A stretch of DNA of 64,000 bases from Pseudomonas faucium (GCF_021602585.1 NZ_BQIP01000017.1:1-64000), one strand, 5' to 3'. Shown: positions 44,715-53,893, counted from the first letter of the stretch. Notes: generated from the letters alone by a model not told the origin. Translations and numbers: made by a program.

Positions 44715-47372
44715 TCAGGCCAGGCTCTTGCTCACCACTTCATACACATCGCTGGACAGCGCCCCAGACGCGAGAATCCGCTCCAGCTCCGCTTTCATCA
44801 GCGCCTGGCGCGCAGCGTCGTACTTGCGCCAGCGCGTCAAAGGCGCCAACTGCCGCGAGGCAATCTGCGGGTTCAGTGCATTGAGCTCGATCACCAGGTC
44901 CGCCAGGAAGCGATACCCCGAGCCATCGGCCGCATGGAAGTTGACCAGGTTCTGCCCGGCAAACGCACCAACCAACGCCCGCACCTTGTTCGGGTTCTTC
45001 AAGGTGAACGCCGGGTGCTGCATCAGCGCCTTGACCCGCGCCAGCCCGCCCGGCAAGGCGCTGGCGGCCTGCACGCTGAACCACTGGTCCATCACCAGCG
45101 GGTTGTCCTTGAAGTGCTCGGCAAAGCTTTCCAGCGCCTTGGCGCGTTCGGCTTCGAACGGCGAATTGACCAGCACCGCCAGCGCCGTCAGGCGCTCGGT
45201 CATGTTGTCGCACTGTTCGAACTGCTCCAGGGTCGCTTGCAGCACCTGCGCCTTGCCGCTGAGCATCAGGTACGACAGGGCGATGTTCTGCAGGCTGCGG
45301 CGGGCGAAGTGCTCGGCGGCGGCCACGTAGGCGGTGTTGCGCGACACCTCGCGGTTGGCCTGGTAGCGCGCCCACAGGGCATCGAACAGTTGCTCGGCGA
45401 TCTGCCGGCGGGCGAACTCGCGGGCGGCGTGGATGGCATCGACATCCGCCACCTGGCTGATCTCGGTGAGGTAGGCCTCGCCCGGCAGCGACAGCATCTC
45501 GGCCACCATGGCCGCGTCCAGCGCCTCATTCGCCAGCACGGTGCCCAGGGCGGTGATCAGCCGTGGGTCGAGCTTCAGCGCTTCACCGCGCTGGTGCTGG
45601 CCGATCAGCTCCTGCAGCACCTGCACCGACAACTGCTGCCCCGCTTCCCAACGGTTGAAGCCGTCGCTGTCGTGCTGCATGAGGAACATCAGCTGGTCGC
45701 GGTCGTAGGGGAAGCTCAGCTTCACCGGCGCGCTGAAACCGCGCAGCAGCGACGGCAGCGGCTTGGCGCCGATGCCTTCGAAGGTGAAGGTCTGCTCGGC
45801 CTCGGTCACCGACAGCACGCGGCTGCTGCCGGCAGCGGCCGATTCACCCACCAGGCGCAGCGGCAGGTCGTTGCCCTGGGCGTCCAGCAGGCCCAGCTCC
45901 ACCGGGACCACGAACGGCAGCTTCTCGGCCTTGTCCGGGGTTGGCGGGCAGCTCTGGCGGAAGGTCAGGCTGTAGGTCTGCGCGGCGCTGTCGTAGGCCT
46001 CGCTGACTTCCAGGCGCGGCGTGCCGGCCTGGCTGTACCAGCGCTTGAACTGGGCCAGGTCGACGCCGTTGGCATCTTCCATGGCCTTGATGAAGTCGTC
46101 GGTGGTCACCGCCTGACCATCGTGGCGCTCGAAGTACAGGTCGCTGCCTTTGCGGAAGCCCTCGGCCCCCAGCAGGGTGCGGACCATGCGCACCACTTCG
46201 GCACCCTTTTCATACACGGTCAGGGTGTAGAAGTTGGAAATCTCGATGAAGCTGTCCGGGCGCACCGGGTGGGCCATGGGGCCGGCGTCTTCGGCGAACT
46301 GGTGGGTACGCAGGTAAGCCACGTCCTCGATGCGCTTGACCGTGCGCGAGTTCATGTCGGCGCTGAACTCGGCGTCACGGAACACCGTGAAGCCTTCCTT
46401 GAGCGACAGCTGGAACCAGTCGCGGCAGGTCACGCGGTTGCCCGACCAGTTGTGGAAGTACTCGTGGGCGACCACCCCTTCGACGCGCTGGTGGGCAGCA
46501 TCGGTGGCGGTTTCGGCGCGAGCCAGCACGCAGCTCGAGTTGAAGATGTTCAGGCCCTTGTTTTCCATGGCGCCCATGTTGAAATCGTTGACCGCGACGA
46601 TCATGAAGATGTCCAGGTCGTATTCCCGGCCGTAGACCTCTTCGTCCCAGCGCATGGACTTCTTCAGGCTGACCATGGCGTGGTCGCACTTGTCGATGTT
46701 CTCGGGCTCGACGTAGATGCGCAGGGTCACGTCGCGGCCGGACTGGCGCACGAACTTGTCTTCCACGCACCAGAGGTCACCGGCCACCAGCGCGAACAGG
46801 TAGGCCGGCTTCATGAACGGGTCTTCCCAGGTCGCCCAGTGGCGGCCGTCTTCGGCCGGGCCGCTGCCGATTGGGTTGCCGTTGCTCAACAGCACCGGGT
46901 AGCGATGCTGCTCGGCGATCACCGTGGTGGTGAAGGTGCTCATCACATCCGGGCGGTCGAGGTAGTAGGTGATCTTGCGAAAACCCTCGGCCTCGCACTG
47001 GGTGCAGAACATCTTGCCGGACTTGTACAGGCCTTCCAGCGCGGTGTTGCTTTCCGGGTGGATCTTCACGCTGGTGTCGAGGGTGAAGCGCTCGGCTTTG
47101 GGCTGCACGGTCAGGCTGTCGGCTTCGAGCTGGTAGTCGCTGGCCTGCAGCTCGGCATCGTCCAGCGAAGCGCGCAGCAGCTCCAGCGCCTGGCCATCGA
47201 GCACCAATGGCGGCAGGCCGGCACCGCGTGCCGGGTTGCGGCGCATGACCAGTTGCGCATGGACCAGGGTGTGGTCCTCGAACAGCTCGAAGGTCAGGTG
47301 CGTCTCGTCGATCAGGTACTCGGGCGCCTGGTAGTCCTTGAGGTAGATCACTCGCGGTTGTTCGGTACGCAT
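44715..47372 (-). CDS. pepN: Aminopeptidase N (M1 family)
   Basis: Cytosolic zinc aminopeptidase that removes N-terminal residues from peptides at the end of protein turnover. The 885-residue protein has the exopeptidase motif GAMEN at 267-271, the zinc site HEYFH at 303-307 and the third ligand Glu at 326 (LSLKEG). The alpha-helical C-terminal domain is complete. Length and motifs match the Escherichia coli type. It is separated by 13 bases from the end of the DUF2797 gene upstream, so the two may be co-transcribed. Confidence 0.97.
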   Translation of the reverse strand: MRTEQPRVIYLKDYQAPEYLIDETHLTFELFEDHTLVHAQLVMRRNPARGAGLPPLVLDGQALELLRASLDDAELQASDYQLEADSLTVQPKAERFTLDTSVKIHPESNTALEGLYKSGKMFCTQCEAEGFRKITYYLDRPDVMSTFTTTVIAEQHRYPVLLSNGNPIGSGPAEDGRHWATWEDPFMKPAYLFALVAGDLWCVEDKFVRQSGRDVTLRIYVEPENIDKCDHAMVSLKKSMRWDEEVYGREYDLDIFMIVAVNDFNMGAMENKGLNIFNSSCVLARAETATDAAHQRVEGVVAHEYFHNWSGNRVTCRDWFQLSLKEGFTVFRDAEFSADMNSRTVKRIEDVAYLRTHQFAEDAGPMAHPVRPDSFIEISNFYTLTVYEKGAEVVRMVRTLLGAEGFRKGSDLYFERHDGQAVTTDDFIKAMEDANGVDLAQFKRWYSQAGTPRLEVSEAYDSAAQTYSLTFRQSCPPTPDKAEKLPFVVPVELGLLDAQGNDLPLRLVGESAAAGSSRVLSVTEAEQTFTFEGIGAKPLPSLLRGFSAPVKLSFPYDRDQLMFLMQHDSDGFNRWEAGQQLSVQVLQELIGQHQRGEALKLDPRLITALGTVLANEALDAAMVAEMLSLPGEAYLTEISQVADVDAIHAAREFARRQIAEQLFDALWARYQANREVSRNTAYVAAAEHFARRSLQNIALSYLMLSGKAQVLQATLEQFEQCDNMTERLTALAVLVNSPFEAERAKALESFAEHFKDNPLVMDQWFSVQAASALPGGLARVKALMQHPAFTLKNPNKVRALVGAFAGQNLVNFHAADGSGYRFLADLVIELNALNPQIASRQLAPLTRWRKYDAARQALMKAELERILASGALSSDVYEVVSKSLA

Positions 47373-47385
47373 GTGCAGGTCCTTT

Positions 47386-48216
47386 TTACTGGAGTACGGC
47401 CAACTGGTAGGCCGTGTACTTGCGAATGTTGATCACGCCGGTGTCGAAGATCAGGTACTGGCCCTTGATGCCCAGCAGCGTGCCTTCCACCACCGGGTCC
47501 TTGTCGAGGTTGAAGCTGACGATCTTCTTCGGGTAGGCCTCGACCGGGTATTTCATCTGCACCACTTCGGCGTCCGGCAGCGGCTGGATCGCCTGCAGGC
47601 CAAAGCGCCCCTGCAGCTCGCGCAGGCGCTCGGCGCAGGCGTCGAAGATTTGTTCGCGGATGGCCACCAGGTCGAGCACTTCGGCGTCGCCCTTGAGCAG
47701 TGCGCGCCAGTTGGTGCGGTCCGGCACCTGGCTGCGCAGCACGTCTTCGACCAGGCCCGATTGCTGGCGGGTGGCCACGCGCATGATCGGCAGCGCCTGG
47801 CTGGCACCCTGGTCGAGCCAGCGGGTGGGCAGCTGGGTGGCGCGGGTGATGCCGACCTTGATCCCCGACGAGTTGGCCAGGTAGACCACATGGTCGGTCA
47901 TGCAGAACTGTTCGCCCCAGGACGGTTCGCGGCAGGTGCCGGCGTCGTAGTGGCATCTTTCCGGGGCCATGATGCACACGTCGCACTGGGCCAGCTTGGT
48001 CATGCACGGGTAGCAGTAACCCTGGCTGAAGCTGGTCTTGGTGCGCTTGCCGCAATGGCTGCAGTGGATGGCGCCCAGGTACTCCAGGCGCAGGCGCTGG
48101 CCGATCATGGGGTTGACCGGCACCTGGGTGTCATCCAGGCGCAGGTTGTACTGCACCAGCGGCGCCTGCAGGCTGACCGCCATCTTGCTCAAAGAGCCAC
48201 GAGCGAGTTCGATCAA
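47386..48216 (-). CDS. DUF2797 zinc-ribbon protein, TTG start
   Basis: Protein of 276 residues in the DUF2797 family. The central segment holds a cluster of cysteines (HCSHCGKRTKTSFSQGYCYP then CMTKLAQCDVC, and later HYDAGTCREPSWGEQFC) that would bind zinc. The segment VYLANSSGIKVGITRATQLP resembles a GIY-YIG-like fold. The start is the TTG at 48216 (reading LIELARGSLSKMAVSL), which overlaps the DUF1315 stop as TTGA and gives the usual family length. An ATG at 48183 is the alternative. Function unknown. Confidence 0.88.
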   Translation of the reverse strand: MIELARGSLSKMAVSLQAPLVQYNLRLDDTQVPVNPMIGQRLRLEYLGAIHCSHCGKRTKTSFSQGYCYPCMTKLAQCDVCIMAPERCHYDAGTCREPSWGEQFCMTDHVVYLANSSGIKVGITRATQLPTRWLDQGASQALPIMRVATRQQSGLVEDVLRSQVPDRTNWRALLKGDAEVLDLVAIREQIFDACAERLRELQGRFGLQAIQPLPDAEVVQMKYPVEAYPKKIVSFNLDKDPVVEGTLLGIKGQYLIFDTGVINIRKYTAYQLAVLQ

Positions 48217-48473
48217 TGTACCGAGTCCGACTTGAACAGGATGTTGGCAATCGGTGCGGACTTCGAGGCGCACTCCTGCGGGCCCATGTAACCGGTACGC
48301 TGGTCTTCGGGCAGGTTCTTCATCTCCCAGGCGATCACCGCCTGCAGCGACAGCTCTTTCTGCTCGGCGGTGAGCTTGCGGCCATCGGACCATTTGCCGA
48401 TTTCCACCGCCGTTTTCAGGCTCTGGTAGATTTCCGGGGTGATGTTTTCGATCATTTGCGTGAACGTGGACAT
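48213..48473 (-). CDS. DUF1315 protein (YeaC-like)
   Basis: Small soluble protein of 86 residues with MIENITPEIYQSLKTAVEIG, LTAEQKELSLQAVIAWEMKN and a C-terminal TGYMGPQECASKS, matching DUF1315 (YeaC of Escherichia coli). It overlaps the DUF2797 start and is very probably co-translated with it. No activity is known for the family. Confidence 0.9.
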   Translation of the reverse strand: MSTFTQMIENITPEIYQSLKTAVEIGKWSDGRKLTAEQKELSLQAVIAWEMKNLPEDQRTGYMGPQECASKSAPIANILFKSDSVH

Positions 48474-48486
48474 AGCGTCTCCTAAA

Positions 48487-49365
48487 TCAAGCGGACAGTT
48501 TACGCCGGGCCAGCGCCCCGCCCAAGAGGCCCGTCAGGCATCCGATGAGCAGCCCGCCGACGTGGGCGGCGTTGGCGATCTGGCCGAAGCCGAGCTGGCC
48601 GACCACACCGGTCAGGCAGATGACCAGCCAGACCAGCATCATCACCAGCACGCCCTTGGGCAGGCTGAACAAACGGTTGGGCGCCAGCCACTGGTACAGC
48701 CAGACGTGGCCGAGCAGGCCGTACAGCACGCCGGACAGGCCGCCGAACAGGCTCGGCCCGCTGGTGTAGTGCTGGGCCAGGTTCGACACCAGGCTGAACA
48801 GCAAGGTCAGGCCCAGCAGCATCCAGGGGCCCTGGCGCAGTTCGATGCGCTTGCCCAGCTCCCAGTACCACAGGCCGTTCATGGCCAGGTGCAGCACGCC
48901 GAAATGCAGCAGCATCGGCGACACCAGGCGCCACCACTGGCCTTCGGCCAGGCTCTGGGCCAACGGGGTGAAGTGCAGGTATTCGCCCTGGACGCGGAAG
49001 TCGAGGAAGGTGAACCAGCTGATGGTGGCGAGGTTGTCGCCCAGGCTGGTGAGGCCGGCGACGACCAGGCAGAGCACCAGGATGAAGGCGGTGACCTTGC
49101 AGGCTTTTGCCTGTTCGGCCAGGGTCGGGCCTTGGGCCGGCAAGCCGGCTGCCACAGAGGGCGCAGCGGCTTCGATGTCGGCATTGCCGTCGGGGTAGCG
49201 CTGGTACAGCTGGAGCACATCGGCCACCAGGGTGTCCGGGGCCCAGAGCACCTGGACCTCGCCCTCTTCACTGACCCGGTGGGGCACCTGCAGGCGCTGC
49301 AGCAGGTGGACGAAGCCGCTGAGGTCAACCGACAGCGGCAGGCGCATCACTTCGACGATATTCAT
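48487..49365 (-). CDS. glpG: Rhomboid intramembrane serine protease
   Basis: Intramembrane protease of 292 residues. A soluble N-terminal domain (residues 1-65) precedes six membrane helices from about 88. The catalytic serine is in GLSG (Ser211) and the histidine in AAHVGG (His268). FGVLHLAMNGLWYWELGKRI and the loop SWFTFLDFRVQGEYLH also fit GlpG. The linker between the domains (residues about 70-80, SVAAGLPAQGP) is encoded by a degenerate REP sequence. The ATG overlaps the metallophosphatase stop by three bases (ATGA), so the nadK-phosphatase-glpG run is one transcript. Confidence 0.9.
   Translation of the reverse strand: MNIVEVMRLPLSVDLSGFVHLLQRLQVPHRVSEEGEVQVLWAPDTLVADVLQLYQRYPDGNADIEAAAPSVAAGLPAQGPTLAEQAKACKVTAFILVLCLVVAGLTSLGDNLATISWFTFLDFRVQGEYLHFTPLAQSLAEGQWWRLVSPMLLHFGVLHLAMNGLWYWELGKRIELRQGPWMLLGLTLLFSLVSNLAQHYTSGPSLFGGLSGVLYGLLGHVWLYQWLAPNRLFSLPKGVLVMMLVWLVICLTGVVGQLGFGQIANAAHVGGLLIGCLTGLLGGALARRKLSA
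49127..49157 (-). repeat. REP-like sequence inside the glpG coding region
   Basis: On the plus strand CTTGGGCCGGCAAGCCGGCT then GCCACAG differs from the genomic REP at four of 27 positions and keeps the full palindrome GCCGGCAAGCCGGC. It is in frame and encodes the inter-domain linker of the rhomboid protein. Confidence 0.75.
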
Positions 49366-50333
49366 TGGCTGGCCTGTGGGCGGTCAACGTCGACCCAGAC
49401 GAACTTGTGCGGGTCGATACGGGTTTCATCATCCAGCCGATAGGCCGCCAGCTTGCCGTACAGCACCGCGCTGTAGTCGAGGCAGGCCAGGTTGCCGCGG
49501 ATCGGCGCCGGTCGGCCGCTACGCCAGTAATGGCCGACGAACAGCAGCGGCTCGTCCTCGGCATAGCGTAGCAAGGCATTCTTCTCGGTGTGGCTCAGGG
49601 GCGTGCGCGCCACATCGTCCGGCAGCGCATCGGGCTGGAAGACGATGTCGCCATAGGTTTGCGGGTCTTCTTCCCAGAACTTGGTGCGGAAGAAGGCGCG
49701 GGTCAGGCCGTCGCCGCCGGTCAGGGTCAAGCCGTCCGGCAGGCGCATGTCGGTGCCGCGCAGCAAGCGGTTGCACACGGTGGCGGCGAAGCTGCCGGGC
49801 ACTGCCGAGGCCTGGATGAAATGCTCATCGATGCGCCCGTCGGGGTACTGCTGGCGCAACGGCGCGATCAGCCGCGGGTCCCAGCAGGCATGCACCAGGC
49901 GGAAACGCCCGGCGTCGACGAACAGCGGCATGTCGTAGAACCACTGGAGGAAATCGTGCCAGTCGCCGGGGTGATGGGCGAACTGGGTCAGGGTTTCGTC
50001 GATCAGCCGGGCATGGCGCGGGGTGTGCTCGCGCACGAAGGCCTTGCCGCTGCCGGGCAGCGCCGGGGTGACCCAGCCCAGGGCGTTGTATTCGTGGTTG
50101 CCCATGATGCAGAACGCCTGGCCGGCCTCGACCATGTCGTGGACGATGTGCAGCGCCTCGCGGATGCGCGGGCCGCGGTCGACGATGTCGCCGAGGAACA
50201 GCGCCTGGCGCCGCGGGTGGCGCCACACGCCGCCGACACGCTTGTAGCCGAGGGCGTCGAGCAGGCGTTCGAGGGTCAGTGCACAGCCATGCACGTCGCC
50301 GATGATGTCGAAACTTCGCGCCGGATCGAGCAT
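49362..50333 (-). CDS. Metallophosphoesterase (PP2A/ApaH-like)
   Basis: Soluble phosphatase of 323 residues with the two-metal site motifs DIIGDVHGCALTLERLL, LFLGDIVDRGPRIREAL and CIMGNHEYNALGW, and later histidines in RLVHACWDP and FVGHYWRSG. The start is the ATG at 50333, whose A is the last base of the nadK stop (TGATG), and the end overlaps glpG. The substrate (protein, dinucleotide or sugar phosphate) cannot be decided. The nadK link may hint at nucleotide metabolism, but this is inference. Confidence 0.9.
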   Translation of the reverse strand: MLDPARSFDIIGDVHGCALTLERLLDALGYKRVGGVWRHPRRQALFLGDIVDRGPRIREALHIVHDMVEAGQAFCIMGNHEYNALGWVTPALPGSGKAFVREHTPRHARLIDETLTQFAHHPGDWHDFLQWFYDMPLFVDAGRFRLVHACWDPRLIAPLRQQYPDGRIDEHFIQASAVPGSFAATVCNRLLRGTDMRLPDGLTLTGGDGLTRAFFRTKFWEEDPQTYGDIVFQPDALPDDVARTPLSHTEKNALLRYAEDEPLLFVGHYWRSGRPAPIRGNLACLDYSAVLYGKLAAYRLDDETRIDPHKFVWVDVDRPQASQ

Positions 50334-51223
50334 CAGTCGTCCCTGCCTCCCAGGCGGCTGCCCCAGCCGAGCTTGGTGCGGCAAACCTCGTAGTAATTGT
50401 GGTCGAGCGGGTGGATCAGGCGCAGCTTCTGCGGCTTCTTGCTCACCGTGATGGTGTCGCCGGGGGCGCAGGTGAAGTGGTTCTGGCCGTCGCAGGACAC
50501 TTGCGGGTAGATCTGCAGGTCCTTGGACACCACGATCTTCAGCTCGCTGTTGCCATCGACCACGATCGGCCGGCCCGACAGGGTGTGCGGGTACATCGGC
50601 ACGATGACGATGGCGTCGAGCTTGGGATGCATGATCGGGCCGCCCGCCGACAGCGCGTAGGCGGTGGAGCCGGTCGGGGTGGCGACGATCAGGCCGTCGG
50701 CCTTCTGGCTGCAGACGAATTGGCCGTCGATGTAGATCTCGAACTCGATCATCCGCGTCGACTTGCCCGGGTGCAGGACCACGTCGTTGAGCGCATCGCC
50801 CTGGCCGATGGCCTCGTTGTGGCGGCGCACCTCGGCCTGCAGCAGGAAGCGGTTTTCCACCAGGTAGTGGCCGTCGAGCACCTCGGCGACTTTTTCTTCC
50901 AGCTCGTCGGGGCGGATGTCGGTGAGAAAGCCCAGGTTGCCGCGGTTGATGCCGAGCACCGGGATGTTGTGCCGCGCCAGGGCGCGAGCGGCGCCCAGCA
51001 GGCTGCCGTCGCCGCCGACGACGATGACCAGGTCGCAGACCTCGCCCAGCAGCTTGCGCGTGGAGGTCTGCAGGCCATGGCCGGGCAGCACTTCGGCGAT
51101 GGTGTCCTCGAGGATCACGTGCAGGTGGCGATCGAGGAGGAATTTTTTCAGTCGGCGAATGGTGTCGAGCACCTGGGAGCTGCCAAGGCGGCCGATGATA
51201 CCGATATTGCGAAATTGCTCCAT
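50333..51223 (-). CDS. nadK: NAD kinase
   Basis: Cytosolic enzyme that phosphorylates NAD to NADP with ATP. The 296-residue protein has the GGDGS motif at 70-74 (VVGGDGSLLGAAR), the NGDG-equivalent substrate loop GINRGNLGFLTDI, and the conserved KADGLIVATPTGSTAYALSA and GGPIMHP stretches. The length is normal. It is the first gene of a coupled set with a phosphatase and glpG, and is divergent from the DUF1853 gene. Confidence 0.97.
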   Translation of the reverse strand: MEQFRNIGIIGRLGSSQVLDTIRRLKKFLLDRHLHVILEDTIAEVLPGHGLQTSTRKLLGEVCDLVIVVGGDGSLLGAARALARHNIPVLGINRGNLGFLTDIRPDELEEKVAEVLDGHYLVENRFLLQAEVRRHNEAIGQGDALNDVVLHPGKSTRMIEFEIYIDGQFVCSQKADGLIVATPTGSTAYALSAGGPIMHPKLDAIVIVPMYPHTLSGRPIVVDGNSELKIVVSKDLQIYPQVSCDGQNHFTCAPGDTITVSKKPQKLRLIHPLDHNYYEVCRTKLGWGSRLGGRDD

Positions 51224-51312
51224 GGGGCTCCTGGGAGGCTCTGCGGCGGGGTGACAATGCCGGGATTATGGGCGAAACGACCGGCCAGCGGCAAACCGGC
51301 TATGCTCGCAGC

Positions 51313-52248
51313 ATGATGCCTTTCGCCGAGCTGCACGCGCTGCCCCGCCAATTGCGCTGCCCGGCCGTGCGCGACCTGGCCTGGGTGCTGTTGTCGCCAC
51401 CGCTGCTGAGCGCCCCACCCTGCCCCCAGCGCCATCCGCTGGCGGGCAGCGCCTGGGCGGCGAACCCCGGGCGCCTGAAGAGCTGGTTGCAGGCGTTGGA
51501 CAGCGACCCGCAGCCGCTGCGCCAATGGCTGGCAAAACTCACCAGCCGGCGCCTGGGGCTGTACTACGAAAGTCTGTGGCAGTTCGCCCTGCACCATGCG
51601 CCCGGTGTCGAGCTGTTGGCCGCCAACCTGGCCATTCGCGACCACAACCGGACATTGGGCGAGCTGGATATCCTGCTGCGCGACGGCGATGGCACTCATC
51701 ACCTTGAGCTGGCCATCAAGCTCTACCTTGGGCCAGTCGACGGCGCGGGGCGTGATCCGGCGCAGTGGCTGGGGCCTGGCTGCCATGACCGGCTGGGCAT
51801 CAAGCTGGCGCACCTGGCCGGGCATCAGCTGCCGATGTCGGGGCAGGCGCACAGCCGCGAGGCGCTGGCTGGGGTCGGGGTGCAGCAGGTGCAGGCGCAC
51901 CTGTGGCTTGCCGGTTACCTGTTCTACCCCTGGCCCGGGCATGCCCAAGCGCCTGAAGGGGCCAACCCGCAGCACCTGCGTGGGCGCTGGATAAGACGGC
52001 GGGATTGGCCTGTGAGCGTGACGGAACATTGGCAGCCACTGCCCCGCCATGCCTGGCTGGCACCGGCGCGGGTCGAGGCGGATGAGTGCTGGGCGCCGCT
52101 CCAGTTCGCGCACTGGTTGGCGGAGCTGGACCCGCAGGCGCCGGCGCAGATGCTGGTGAAGCTCGAGCCCGACTCGGCGGGTGCGTGGCATGAAGCCGAG
52201 CGGGTATTCCTGGTGTCCGATAGCTGGCCGCAATTGCCCGGCTTTTAG
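51313..52248 (+). CDS. DUF1853 protein
   Basis: Soluble protein of 311 residues. The block LYYESLWQFALHHAPGVELL, then ANLAIRD then GELDILLRD and HLELAIKLYL resembles a restriction-endonuclease-like core and fits DUF1853. The E-x-D pair with the later E-x-K (LELAIK) could form a PD-(D/E)xK-type site, an inference from pattern only. The start is set at 51313 (MMPFAELHALPRQL); an ATG 45 bases upstream adds an atypical tail. It is divergent from nadK and followed by a REP. Confidence 0.85.
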   Translation: MMPFAELHALPRQLRCPAVRDLAWVLLSPPLLSAPPCPQRHPLAGSAWAANPGRLKSWLQALDSDPQPLRQWLAKLTSRRLGLYYESLWQFALHHAPGVELLAANLAIRDHNRTLGELDILLRDGDGTHHLELAIKLYLGPVDGAGRDPAQWLGPGCHDRLGIKLAHLAGHQLPMSGQAHSREALAGVGVQQVQAHLWLAGYLFYPWPGHAQAPEGANPQHLRGRWIRRRDWPVSVTEHWQPLPRHAWLAPARVEADECWAPLQFAHWLAELDPQAPAQMLVKLEPDSAGAWHEAERVFLVSDSWPQLPGF

Positions 52249-52260
52249 GTCGCCTGCCCG

Positions 52261-52292
52261 GGCCCTATCGCCGGCAAGCCGGCTCCCACAGG
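52261..52292 (+). repeat. REP element, single copy
   Basis: Full REP copy (GGCCCTATCGCCGGCAAGCC then GGCTCCCACAGG), 12 bases after the DUF1853 stop. Confidence 0.9.
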
Positions 52293-52410
52293 TAACTCAC
52301 CGATCCCTTTTACAAGACTTGGCGCAAAGCTTTATTCACTCCAGGCAGTTAGAGTTGACGATGAGCGCCACCAAGAGCGCCACACAATGACCTGATGACG
52401 AGGACCGCCC

Positions 52411-52956
52411 ATGGTTTCATCCACCTCCGCGAACCACTATTCGCGCCTGTCCATCGCCCTGCACTGGCTGATGCTGGTGCTGCTGGCCGCCGTCTACGCC
52501 TGCATCGAGCTGCGCGGCCTGTTCCCCAAGGACAGCGCCGAGCGCAACCTGATGAAGGACCTGCACTTCATGCTCGGCCTGAGCGTGTTCGTGCTGGTGT
52601 GGCTGCGCCTGGCCGTGCGCCTGTTGCGCCCTGCCCCGCCCATCGTGCCCAAGCCGCCGGCCTGGCAGACCGGCCTTGCCCACCTGATGCACCTGGCGCT
52701 GTACCTGCTGATGATCGGCCTGCCCCTGGCCGGCTGGCTGATTCTCAGCGCCGCCGACAAGCCCGTGCCCTTCTATGGCCTGGAATTGCCGCACCTGATC
52801 GGGCCAGACCCGGACCAGGCCAAGTTCATCAAGGGCTGGCACGAGCGCGTGGCCACCTGGGGCTACTGGCTGATCGGCCTGCATGCGCTGGCCGGGCTGT
52901 ACCACCACTACGTGCAGCGCGACAACACGCTGCTGCGCATGCTGCCCTACAAGTAA
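52411..52956 (+). CDS. Cytochrome b561-type membrane protein
   Basis: Inner-membrane di-haem cytochrome of 181 residues with four helices. Histidines placed in helices (SIALHWLMLVLLAAV, HFMLGLSVFVLVWLR, HLMHLALYLLMIGLPLAGW, LIGLHALAGLYHHYVQRDN) match the prokaryotic b561 pattern. Such proteins move electrons between quinone and periplasmic partners, and some (CybB) act as superoxide:quinone oxidoreductases. GAGGA lies seven bases before the ATG. A nine-codon frame (MSATKSATQ) ends 20 bases before the start. The stop overlaps the end of the convergent gene by ten bases. Confidence 0.92.
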   Translation: MVSSTSANHYSRLSIALHWLMLVLLAAVYACIELRGLFPKDSAERNLMKDLHFMLGLSVFVLVWLRLAVRLLRPAPPIVPKPPAWQTGLAHLMHLALYLLMIGLPLAGWLILSAADKPVPFYGLELPHLIGPDPDQAKFIKGWHERVATWGYWLIGLHALAGLYHHYVQRDNTLLRMLPYK

Positions 52957-53846
52957 CCGCGTCGGCCCTGCAGCCCGCCGGTGTGCAGGAAGATCAGGCG
53001 AGTACCGGGCGCGAACAGCCCGGCCTCGACCTGATCGCGCAGGGCCAGCAGGGCTTTACCGGTGTAGAGCGCCTCTAGCGGGACACCCGTGTGGGCTTCG
53101 GTTTCGGCGATGAACGCCAGCAGTTGCTCATCGACCTTGGCGAAGCCGCCCCGGCACGCCTCATGCAGTTGATAGCCACGCGTACCTGCCAGCGCTGTCA
53201 CCGTCTCGGGCACGCCATGATCCCATGGCACCGCCAGCGCCCCATGCACGCCATGCGCCCCGGCCTCGGCCAGCACCAGGCCAGCCAGGGTGGTACCGGT
53301 GCCAGCGGCCAGCCACCAGGCGTCATAGTCCGCCCAACCCAGCGCCGCCAACTGCACCCGGGCCTGTTCGACGATCACTGCACACCCCTGCGCCCCGGCC
53401 AGGCCGCCGCCGCCTTCGGGGATGCAGTGCCATTTGGCGTAGCGCGCCTGCCAAGGCGCCCAGAAGCCGTCCTGGTGACGGGCGCGGTAGCCGCCGTAGC
53501 CAAGCCAGTGCAACTCCATGCCCAGTGCCTGCAGGTCACGTACCGTCGGCGTTTGCTTGGGGTGGCCGCGCAACAGGCCGACGGTGGCGAAACCGAAGCG
53601 CTTGCCTGCGGCGGCCAGGGCGTGAAGGTGGTTGGAGTGATTGCCGCCGAGGCTGATCAGCCCTGGGGCGCCGGTTTCTTGGGCTTGCTGCAGGTGGTGG
53701 CGCAGCTTGAACCATTTGTTGCCGCTGATCAGCGGGTCGATCAGGTCCAGGCGCAGGATGGCGGCTGCTATCCCGGCGGTTGCCAGCCAGGGCAGGTTCA
53801 GGGGTTGCAGAGGGGCTTGGGGGAGGTCTTGCAAGTGCGTGGTCAT
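52947..53846 (-). CDS. D-cysteine desulfhydrase / ACC deaminase family PLP enzyme
   Basis: PLP enzyme of 299 residues in the fold-type II group of D-cysteine desulfhydrase and ACC deaminase. The PLP lysine lies in LISGNKWFKLRHHL, and the conserved SLGGNHSNHLHALAAAGKRF and the phosphate-binding GTGTTLAGL are present. The start is the ATG at 53846 (MTTHLQDLPQAPLQP); upstream in-frame starts would run into the fadH terminator. Sequence alone does not separate the two activities; D-cysteine desulfhydrase is the more common annotation. It is downstream of fadH beyond a terminator and convergent with the cytochrome gene. Confidence 0.85.
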   Translation of the reverse strand: MTTHLQDLPQAPLQPLNLPWLATAGIAAAILRLDLIDPLISGNKWFKLRHHLQQAQETGAPGLISLGGNHSNHLHALAAAGKRFGFATVGLLRGHPKQTPTVRDLQALGMELHWLGYGGYRARHQDGFWAPWQARYAKWHCIPEGGGGLAGAQGCAVIVEQARVQLAALGWADYDAWWLAAGTGTTLAGLVLAEAGAHGVHGALAVPWDHGVPETVTALAGTRGYQLHEACRGGFAKVDEQLLAFIAETEAHTGVPLEALYTGKALLALRDQVEAGLFAPGTRLIFLHTGGLQGRRGYL

Positions 53847-53865
53847 GGGCAGGAGTTTACAGGGA

Positions 53866-53893
53866 AAAACTGGGGCCGCTGTGCGGCCCCTGG
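53866..53893 (-). terminator. Intrinsic terminator after fadH
   Basis: On the minus strand GGGGCCGC-ACA-GCGGCCCC is followed by AGTTTTTC, six bases after the fadH stop and before the desulfhydrase-like gene. Confidence 0.88.

Noticed and set aside
49362-51257. A single 631-codon protein covering the metallophosphatase and nadK
   Set aside because: The first half is an out-of-frame reading of nadK; the phosphatase really starts at 50333, overlapping the nadK stop.
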